Of a DNA stretch of 8,632 nt, positions 1 to 7,700 are shown piece by piece. Below the pieces are notes generated by a model. That model was not told the origin of the DNA, did not search any database, and worked only from the letters and a program-made list of their open reading frames with translations. Numbering within the stretch: the first letter of the stretch is position 1; the number at the start of each line of letters is the position of its first letter. This DNA is from Mariprofundaceae bacterium (GTDB lineage Bacteria; Pseudomonadota; Zetaproteobacteria; Mariprofundales; Mariprofundaceae). The DNA lies in assembly GCA_030950835.1 (NCBI GenBank), contig JAUZQU010000106.1, forward strand, positions 1 through 8,632, given 5' to 3'. The position numbers and the translations under genes were made by a program.

Positions 1-2731
1 AGTTGAGGTTCGGTGCATAGTTTAATGTGCCATAACTATCCATCGTAGCCGTACCATTGCTGGCAACACCACTGACACTATACACAAAGCTATATGCATC
101 ACCAATATCGGCGTCTGTTGCTGTTAAAACAAAGCTGGTATATGTATCTTCAGACAGTGTCGTCGAAAAACTGGTGTAAGGGCTAGCTACTGGGCCTGTA
201 ATCACGGGCGCATTGTTCACATTGTTAACCGTCACATACACATCCAAAGATACAGCAGCAGTATATCCATCGGAAACTTGCAAGGCGAAATAGTCCAAGC
301 CATTGAAGTTGGCATAAGGTGAATAGGTAATGCTACTACCCGTCACGCTTACACTGGCAGACGTGGGTGCGGATAACACACTGTAGATAGCCGCATCACC
401 ATCTGCATCTGTCGAAGTGAGCGTCAATGTTGCGCTTGTATTTTCATTCAAGGTCATGGTATGCGAACCTGAAACATACGCCCCACTCCATGCTGGCTGG
501 CTGTGTGACACCTGAATGCCTGCTGTTAATGCTATGGCTTGGTTTGCGCTGCTATCTGTAGCATAAAAGTCAATTGTAGAGAAACCAAAAGGTATGATTG
601 CTGGGGCATTATGGGTGACTGTGGTGTATCCATCTACCAAGTCATACGCAGTAATACTGGCAATTTGCGCTAATATCAGCGCATCACTACTGCTGATGCC
701 GCCAATTATATTCGCCGTAGCATACATGTCTCCAAACAAAGCATTGGATAAGATAGGTGGCGTGGTATCGGTTATGGTGACTGTTTGTGTCGCGTTGACT
801 TGATTACCCGCTGCATCCGTAGCTGACCATGTTACCGTGGTCACGCCCACTGGATATGCATAAGGGTCAGCAGCTGCATACACATCTGCGCTCATCAGCA
901 AGTAACCAAAGCCACTATCCAAAGCATACGGCTCACCTGCAAGCGGAGCTATGGCAGGGTTGGCATAAGGGCTGATATTGAGCACACTCAATAACGTGGT
1001 CGAAGCGATTGCTTCCACACTGATTGCCTGCGCTGCGACAATCGTGGGCAGCAAGGTGTCACGGTACAAGGTTAATGTTGGCGATGCTGGACTAATATTA
1101 CCTGCAAGGTCATTTAGCGTCACCTGATACACATAACTACCATCTATGCTTGCGTAAGGGTCAGTAAATGTCCAATCACCCAAGATATTGGTGGTGGTCG
1201 TGCCTTGGACTTGCGCTGGCAAGGCATAGGCATCATATACCGTCACCACAGCATTCGGCAGCGCTGGAGATGTATAACCTGAAACCACTATCACCGAAAC
1301 ATAGGGGTTCACAGGCACGTTGATCACTGGTGCTGTAGGTGCAATGGTGTCCACCGTGATAGAAACTACCGCAGAAGCAGGGCTGACATTACCAGCAGCA
1401 TCACTGGCATAAGCTGTGATCGCATAAGTACCATCAGCTAAAGCCGCAGCAACACTGCTCCAAGTCGTACCTACTGCGGTTACTGTAGCAATATTCACCA
1501 CACCAGCATACACATCTATAGTTGCAGCAGATTCCGATGTGCCTTGTGGCCCTAATATAGCAACATTGGTGTAAGTATTATGGGCAGGGCTAGAAATCAC
1601 AGGCGCAACAGGCGCTGTAGTATCCACCACATAGATATTTTGGCTCACAGCAGTTGCCGCATTACCTGCCGCATCACTGGCATTCCAAGTAATCGTGGTC
1701 AAACCCAGAGGGAAAACTGTAGGCGCAAGTGGTGCGTTGCTTATGATAGATACCACACCCACAGCATCTGTCACGGCCGGATCGGGAATTGTCGCCGTAA
1801 TCCCCACGCCCAAAGCCGATTCCAGAAAAACATCAGCAAGTGGTGAAGCAATAAGCGGTGCAGTGGTATCTTGCACCCAAACTTGACGAGACACTTGCAC
1901 TGCAGCTGCATAACTACTATCTGTCACATTGTATAACACATTGTAAACTGCCACTATATAAGGATCTACTGGGTTGGTAGTCACGATCAATGGCGTTACA
2001 TTACCATCTTCAATATCGGAGGCTGTCGCCCCTAAGTCTGTATAAAGCAAACCTGCTTCTGCATACACATTCACCGCGCCTGTTAAGCTGATAACAGGCG
2101 CATCATTGATTGCTGTAACCGTAACATTTGCCGTTCCAGCAACTGTTAAACCAGCTGCATCTTTCACGGTATATGTAAAATTATCTGTACCATTAACATT
2201 TAAGTTTGGCGTATAAACAAGCTGATTAGCAACTATCGAAGCAACACCATTTGCACCTTGTGCTAAAATCGTGAATGTAAACGTATCACCAACATCAGGA
2301 TCAACTACTGTAGGTGTAACTGCAACACTTGCCGTGTCTTCTGCTGTTGTTATCACCGCAGTGCTTGCTGTTGGTGCGCTATTCACCGCACTGATAGTCA
2401 CCCCAATAGTCACCACCGCCGCTAAACCACCACTATCTGTCACTGTGACTTCTATGTTGTCGGTGCCATTCAAATTGAGCGTTGGTGTATAAGTCACAAC
2501 ACCATAAACATCCACCACTGCCACACCCAAGCTTGGGGCTACGCCTGTTATTGCATAAGTAAAAGTATCACCCAGATCAGGGTCGCTAACATTGATATTG
2601 GTGCTGGCCGTGATGTTTTCAGGGGTCGTGATATTGGTGGCAGTTGCTGTAGGTGCTTGGTTTGTATTATTGACGTTCACATTCAAGGTTAGGCTGTTCG
2701 CTGCCAAACCCAAGCTATCATTGCCAGCACG
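1..2731 (-). CDS. Displaced continuation of the surface lipoprotein: tandem cadherin-like, DUF5011-like, HYR and Ig-like modules (3'-partial, frameshifted from its start)
   Basis: This frame has no stop for about 910 codons and runs off the left edge. It directly continues the module series of the upstream lipoprotein (RAGNDSLGLAANSLTLNV, then NTNQAPTATATNITTPEN). Approximate modules in protein order: cadherin-like 2375-2656 and 2096-2374 (PTLNLNGTDN, PNLNVNGTDNFTYTVKD); DUF5011-like 1868-2095 (LYTDLGATASDIEDGNVTP); HYR 1622-1867 (FPLGLTTITWNASDAAGN); bacterial Ig-like 1349-1621 and 1058-1348 (DGTYAITAYASDAAGNVSP); HYR 767-1057 (YPVGVTTVTWSATDAAGN) and 488-766; cadherin-like 194-487 (TLTSTDADGDAAIYS) and 1-193 (VLTATDADIGDAYS). 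Its first ATG is at 895, 612 codons in, and no ribosome-binding site precedes the frame, so it is not an independent gene. It contains about 65 acidic residues, 1 Lys, 3 Arg and no Cys. Such modules usually form extracellular, often calcium-stiffened rods of adhesins; that role is inferred here. Confidence 0.85.
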
Positions 2732-3606
2732 GTGAGCGTATACGACCCTGCGTCATTGAGTGTAGGCGTAAGTGTAAGTACACCAGTCGTTGCTTGAATG
2801 CTTGCCCATGTCGGCGCAGCTGCAGGCAAGGCATATGTCACACTATCCATCACATCCGCATCTGTCGCCATAGCTGTGATGCTGGTATTGGTCACACCCT
2901 CAGTCACGGTGATATTCGTTGCAGAAAGCGTTAATACTGGTGCTTGATTGACCACATTCACTTGGAATGTGCCAACAATATTGGGGTCTTGGTCAGGGTT
3001 GACAGCTGGGTCAATTTGCGCAGTAAGCGTCTGTAAACCTACAATATTCGGCGCTGTCCAAACATTAGCAACCACACTGCCCACACTTGCCGTCCAAAGA
3101 ATCGGCGATGATGCTGTTGGCGCGACACCACCAACCAAAACAGTCAGATTCACCACTCCAGCACGCACCACACTGGTCACATCGCCCGTGATAACAATCG
3201 CCAAGTTCATAGTCACAGGCACCGTAATCGCTGCGCCTGTTAAATCTGCGGTACTTTGCCCTTCATACAAGGTTGCACCTTGTGCACTTGGTAAATCAAA
3301 GGCCAATACGCGGAATTTCAAGCCATTTCCATTGGCTACGTTCAAGGTCAAACTTAGATTGGGTAAATTCGCCACCACAGGCCCTAAAACAGAAACACCA
3401 GTGGCAGAAAAAACCTGAACAGACATCGATTGGACATTAGTTGGCACATTGCCTGTCCCTTGCAAGGCACCTGTTGCCATCACATCTGCCAAAGAAATAG
3501 TCACTTGCGTGGTATTGCCAGCTGTGGATGTGTTTGACTCAGTACTGTCACCACTACACGACGATAATACCAACATCATAACCAAAGAAAAAACTAAACG
3601 CATCAT
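2689..3606 (-). CDS. Cadherin/Ig-like surface lipoprotein, N-terminal part ending at a frameshift
   Basis: The protein starts with a lipoprotein signal peptide: MMRLVFSLVMMLVLSSC, with lipobox LSSC and lipidated Cys17 (3556-3558 on the plus strand), followed by SGDS. Ser at +2 fits outer-membrane sorting. I prefer the ATG at 3606 over the ATG at 3627 because an AGAGG ribosome-binding site lies seven bases before it, inside the longer version. About 200 Thr/Val/Ala-rich beta-type residues follow, with an Ig-like stretch (ILWTASVGSVVANVWTAP), then a cadherin-like module beginning NQAPVLTLSATNITVTEG (about 2949 downward). After TPTLNDAGSYTLTV the frame changes: the last 12 residues (LAMIAWVWQRTA) are out-of-frame junk before a stop at 2689. 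The -1 frame gives AGNDSLGLAANSLTLNVNV, the expected end of the module. So this is the 5' portion of a much longer gene continuing to the left edge. As read it yields only a short lipoprotein of about 305 residues. Confidence 0.85.
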   Translation of the reverse strand: MMRLVFSLVMMLVLSSCSGDSTESNTSTAGNTTQVTISLADVMATGALQGTGNVPTNVQSMSVQVFSATGVSVLGPVVANLPNLSLTLNVANGNGLKFRVLAFDLPSAQGATLYEGQSTADLTGAAITVPVTMNLAIVITGDVTSVVRAGVVNLTVLVGGVAPTASSPILWTASVGSVVANVWTAPNIVGLQTLTAQIDPAVNPDQDPNIVGTFQVNVVNQAPVLTLSATNITVTEGVTNTSITAMATDADVMDSVTYALPAAAPTWASIQATTGVLTLTPTLNDAGSYTLTVLAMIAWVWQRTA

Positions 3607-3613
3607 CACTTTA

Positions 3614-3618
3614 CCTCT
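3614..3618 (-). promoter_or_regulatory. Ribosome-binding site of the lipoprotein gene
   Basis: AGAGG on the minus strand lies seven bases before the ATG at 3606 and four before the GTG at 3609. It lies inside the version starting at 3627, so it argues for the internal start. That start also gives a compact signal peptide with Arg at position 3 and the lipobox Cys at position 17. Confidence 0.6.
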
Positions 3619-3643
3619 AAAAAACATTTTATCTCAAACGGAC

Positions 3644-3671
3644 ATCATATCCCATTCTTCCCCTGTTTTAA
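3644..3671 (-). promoter_or_regulatory. Possible sigma-70-type promoter of the lipoprotein gene
   Basis: On the minus strand TTAAAA (3666-3671) and TATGAT (3644-3649) are separated by 16 bases. TATGAT matches the -10 consensus at five of six positions and TTAAAA matches the -35 at four of six. Transcription would start near 3637, leaving a leader of about 30 bases with the AGAGG site. A second, weaker pair further upstream (TTGCGA and TTTATA, 18 bases apart, about 3735-3764) overlaps the stem-loop. The call rests on consensus similarity only. Confidence 0.3.
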
Positions 3672-3724
3672 CGTCCATCCTAGACGCGAACATATCCCCA
3701 TACATGAACCATCTTTAACATGAA

Positions 3725-3756
3725 ACAACACATGTATAAAGTGATGCACAACACAT
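3725..3756. repeat. Pair of 9-base direct repeats in the intergenic region
   Basis: ACAACACAT occurs at 3725-3733 and 3748-3756, with starts 23 bases apart, about two helical turns. A shorter repeat, ACATGAA, lies next to it at 3702-3708 and 3718-3724. The positions upstream of the lipoprotein gene would suit a regulator-binding site. The second copy is also part of the stem-loop, so the repetition may be incidental. Confidence 0.35.
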
Positions 3757-3770
3757 TGTCGCAAATCACT
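3740..3770 (-). terminator. Imperfect stem-loop after the cNMP-binding gene, possible terminator
   Basis: Starting 10 bases after the stop codon region of the cNMP-binding gene, the minus strand can fold into a hairpin. The outer stem is AGTGAT/ATCACT, the inner stem GC-ACAA/TTGT-GC, with a two-base and a one-base bulge and a TGTG loop. Only TTTATA follows, not a long T run, and the stem is not GC-rich. It may be a weak terminator, an mRNA-stabilising hairpin or an operator. It separates the two upstream genes from the lipoprotein gene, which has its own candidate promoter. Confidence 0.35.
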
Positions 3771-3780
3771 GCATATACTG

Positions 3781-4671
3781 TTAGCTGGTTTTGCGTGTTT
3801 TTTGTATCGCGACAGTGGTTTTCTTGGCTTGTTTAGTCATAAATTGTGCCAATAAAGGCAACACCGAAGGCGCCAATTGTTTTATATGTAACATAGCGGC
3901 TTGATTGAGCAATAATAAATCTAAATTATTCACCGCGCACACTGAATAGGCATATTTTGAGCCTTTTGCAGCCCGTGTTTCCCCTAAAACATCATTATCA
4001 CGGCGGATTTCCACGACCATTTCTTGTTTTTCCGAGCGCACCCGAACTTCTGCTTCACCCGATAAAATCATATAATGATCCGAAGCCGCTGAGCCTGCTT
4101 CAAAAAGAAGCTCATCTCTAGGCAGGTCAATCAATGTTAAACCCTGACTTAAACCCATACGTTCGCCTTGATCCAAACCCGCAAATACAGGGTGCCCTGA
4201 CAAAAAACTGTTTAACATCCGTTCTTTCATCAACTTGAAAATGCGGGTGCGAAAATCCTCATCGGCATCAATCACTTGTTGAAAAGAGTTTAAATCAATA
4301 CGAATAATTTTCGAATCTTGGGCTGTATAAATCGAAGCAAAACGAGTTTTACCACGCAAAGCACCATACTCACCATACACATCACCCGCTTTAAGCTGGG
4401 CAATCACCTTCATCTTGCCTGCATGTTGTTTTGCCACCGCAATCGAACCTTCAGCAATGAAATATAAGTCGTGCGGAGTATCGCCAGCATGCATCATCTC
4501 CACACCTTTGCTCACATGCATGATCCGTGAATATTGATTCAAAACCCGCAAGTTTAGGGGGCTCATACCTTGTAAAATAGGGAAACGCTGAGCATTAAGT
4601 GCGTCGTTGGACACACCAATTTGATTGACTCCAGAAAGCTCTAAAAAACCTTCTTCATTGATTTTAGACAT
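3781..4671 (-). CDS. Protein with two cyclic-nucleotide-binding domains, no effector domain
   Basis: This 296-residue protein consists of two consecutive cNMP-binding (CRP/PKA regulatory-subunit type) folds and a short basic tail. Domain 1 spans about residues 30-150, with a complete phosphate-binding cassette: YGEYGALRGKTRFAS at 99-113, where Glu101 and Arg110 have the spacing seen in the PKA cassette. Domain 2 spans about 160-275. Its equivalent segment is LGETRAAKGSKYAYS at 229-243, with Glu231 kept but Tyr240 where the phosphate-binding Arg should be, so it probably does not bind cNMP in the standard way. There is no helix-turn-helix, kinase, cyclase or membrane segment, so it is not a CRP/FNR transcription factor. 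The ATG at 4671 is preceded by AGGTGG six bases upstream (4678-4683), supporting this start. It sits 36 bases after the outer-membrane protein gene and probably shares its transcript. Inferred role: nucleotide-responsive regulatory or adaptor protein; partner unknown. Confidence 0.9.
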   Translation of the reverse strand: MSKINEEGFLELSGVNQIGVSNDALNAQRFPILQGMSPLNLRVLNQYSRIMHVSKGVEMMHAGDTPHDLYFIAEGSIAVAKQHAGKMKVIAQLKAGDVYGEYGALRGKTRFASIYTAQDSKIIRIDLNSFQQVIDADEDFRTRIFKLMKERMLNSFLSGHPVFAGLDQGERMGLSQGLTLIDLPRDELLFEAGSAASDHYMILSGEAEVRVRSEKQEMVVEIRRDNDVLGETRAAKGSKYAYSVCAVNNLDLLLLNQAAMLHIKQLAPSVLPLLAQFMTKQAKKTTVAIQKTRKTS

Positions 4672-4707
4672 GCAAGACCACCTAGGACAAACGATATGAA
4701 AGCTAGC

Positions 4708-7700
4708 CTAGTTCTGTTTTAACATATCCTCAAGGCTATTTTGGTCAAACTTGAATCTAAAGCGCATAAACACACCCTTACGCGCATATTCAGCAGCCGC
4801 AAAATCAGCATCGTAGAAACCTACAAAGTTGTAACCCATGCTTAACCAGAAGTTATCAAACATATTATGACCTACAGCCAAGCCCGCATTGGGTTGATAG
4901 TTGTTCAAGTGTCGAACGCGTAACGCTGCGGTATGTACAGACACATCCCAATCTTCATTGAAATCGTATATCCACTGCACACCCAACAAGTCTGTCAAAC
5001 CCGACCATGAATTTGCCGCCAAGGTTTCTTGGCTCAGTTTAATGCCATGATTCACCCGCAACTGCCATGCCGCTGTAGACTGCCAGTTTGCCGTCATATT
5101 GTTGATATAACGCAGGCTTTTACTCTCAAATGTGCCACCTGTATGTTCATTTTGACGCACATCAAAACGATTCAACAACATCAATGCATCATACGATGGT
5201 CGCCATGCCGCACGCAGCGAAGCATCGGATACGACACGCTGCTCTCCATTAGCCAAATCATCCTGCTGCCAACGCAAGCTTAGCTGCATCGCCAAAGCAT
5301 CCATCGGTGAACCTTGCAGCCCAACACTACCACCCCTGTGTGTGCTCAAGTCGCTGATGCGATATTCCACACGATTCGTCCACACCCAGCTTCCCGGTCG
5401 ATAATCAGCACCCAAAGAATAGGCTGTAAAATCATCACCACCTGTTGCTACAGGTGCGTTTAAATTCAGTTGCACAGGTGTTTTATGGGTCAACACTTTG
5501 GTTTGATCCACACTTGCACTCACACTCAAGGCTTGGTTGATTTTCCATGTTTGCAGCAAACCAGCATTGGCAAAGCTACGTTTACCATCTTCTGCCAATT
5601 GTTGCTCATAACTTGCCGACATTTGAGCCCCATTCCAAGGCTGAGAGTTCACGCCCAAGCGCGTTGAAGTGGTATCTTGAAACTGCCCTTGTGTCCACTC
5701 TTGGGTGGCACTTAAACTGGTCGCTGCTGTGATGCGATAGTCCAGACCAACACTGCTTCGTGTTGGGAAATCCACCCCATTATTTTGCGACAATGCTTGT
5801 TCATGGTCAGCCCTTGCCGACAAACGGTTGGTGATTTGTGTAGTCGCACCCACATTACCCAAGGTCGATTCTGTAACCGAACCTGCACCATCTTGATCAC
5901 GATTCGCCCGCACACCTGCGCGCATTTTATACGCCTCTATCTGTTTGTTATACTGCACATGCGCCATATCACGTACCGCGCCCGTATTGGTGGTTTCTTG
6001 GCGAAACACTTCCGCATTGATGCTGTTATCCTGATCCAAGCGCCATTGCCCATCAGCACCCATCTTAAGCGTGGCATTTTCACTTGTAGGCTGTTGACCC
6101 AAACCAAAAGCATCTTCTTGTTGACGAATATATGCCAAACCACTGACATCTTTACTGGTCAAACGGCTCTCTACTTTCCAAGCCGAACCCAACACCTGAC
6201 CATTTTCAGTAGAAGCGGCCTCGGCTCTGATTTCAACATCTTGATTGATTTGAATTTTAAGATCTACACCATTTAAAGTGTTGCTACCGCCCAAACGCCC
6301 TTCAGTAATAAAAGTACCACCGATTTCCATATCTTCGCTGGGTTGAACATACACACGACCACCAGCAGTTGTGAATTGGTCGGTCAAATCATCGGATTCA
6401 TACTCCACCCGAATCATGATGGGGTTCAAGTTCGAATCTTTGCTTAATACAGGTTGTTTAAACCAAACCGTACCCAGTAAATAATCAATGTCATAATCCA
6501 AATGGCGCGTCAACGTAGTAGTATTTAAGACCACTTCACTTTTAAATCTATCCATCGTTTCAATACGAATCGTTTCTGAATTGCTCATCAGATTACTGCG
6601 GCTTAATGAATACAAACCACTGGTACCATTGCCTTGAATATCATCGCGCACCATGGTTTGGCTGGTTTGCGTGACAAAAGCAGTGAAACCAAGCGCATCA
6701 TCATGCATTTCAGATTTCAAACCTGTAAACACCCGCGAATAACGTGACAACTCTGTGCTGTTTAAACCTGTATTATAATCACCAAACAAAGCATAAAAAG
6801 TATCTTTTTCAATCTTTAAATACAACTTCTCACTGCTCACAGCATCAAACTGCTGTTGCGACATATCGCCATACACCGTGTACATCACACTTGGATCAAT
6901 ATCACCAAAGCGACTATTTTTCTCTGTTTCCGTTTTTGCCAAGGTGTCATAAGCCAGCGTTAATAAGAAGTCACCCTTGAGCTTACCTTTTGCATAAAAC
7001 GCTACACGTCCATCTTGATAAAAAGCATCTTGTTCATCAGCATTCGTGATAGGTTGCACTGCACCTGATAATTCATTAAAACCAAGCGTACCCTCACCAA
7101 AACCAACCATAATCCACTCGCGGCTTTCTGGTTTAACATAGATTTCAATATTTTCTTGCACTTTATTATATGCCAAAGACACATGATGCATGCCACTTTG
7201 GTTGACCGCTGCCATGGTTACCCAGCCCTCTGCATCCACACGAATCGCTTGCGCATTCTCGACCAACAAAGGCGAGATGTGTAACTGCTGTATAGGTGAT
7301 AAATCACCACCCATTTGACGCAGCTCTAAACCACCGTTGATAGCCACACCTGTCTGATCCAACAATACCAAACGAAAACGCACTGGTGTTTTACCATCAG
7401 CAATATTCTCTGCTGATTCTACCAGCTTGATTTTCGCCAATTCACCCGTACGCACCACACTGATTGTTTCTTCATAACGCGCATTACCAAACGGACCCAA
7501 ACCTTTCAGCGACAACACATGTTTGCCAGGTTTGCCAAAATCCACACCAATATACGTATACGTTGTCAGCCCTGTGTTTTCATCTTCTTGTTTAAAACCG
7601 ATTCTATCTTCGCCAATCACTTCACCATCCAAAGCCAATTCAGCTTTCAAAGATGAGTCCAAAACAATACGCACCGCAGCAATCGCACTTGGCAAACCCA

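Noticed and set aside
1..2700. Recurrent GCATAAGG/GCATACACATC words as a CRISPR-like or DNA-uptake repeat
   Set aside because: Spacing is irregular, the words are in frame with Pro-Tyr-Ala or Asp-Val-Tyr-Ala, and they do not occur as regular repeats. They are treated as a coding bias instead.
1..2731. Reading this frame as a separate, independently translated gene
   Set aside because: There is no ATG for the first 612 codons and no ribosome-binding site. The protein begins in mid-module and completes the domain interrupted in the neighbouring frame.
2719..2740. Programmed -1 ribosomal frameshifting at the junction
   Set aside because: The junction (CTC ACC GTG CTG GCA) has no X-XXY-YYZ slippery heptamer, and I see no strong downstream stem.
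2948..3418. Plus-strand open frame of 156 codons
   Set aside because: It lies opposite the lipoprotein gene and has no recognisable domain. It is a by-product of the Thr/Val/Ala-rich codons on the other strand.
3607..3627. ATG at 3627 as the start of the lipoprotein
   Set aside because: It has no ribosome-binding site, and the good AGAGG site lies inside this extension, before the ATG at 3606. It cannot be excluded entirely.
3781..4671. CRP/FNR-type transcription regulator
   Set aside because: There is no C-terminal helix-turn-helix. The second half is another cNMP-binding fold and the protein ends in a short basic tail.
5785..6276. Plus-strand open frame of 163 codons, and others at 7523-7957 and 7978-8406
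   Set aside because: All lie opposite the continuous outer-membrane protein frame, have low-quality protein composition and no ribosome-binding site or domain.
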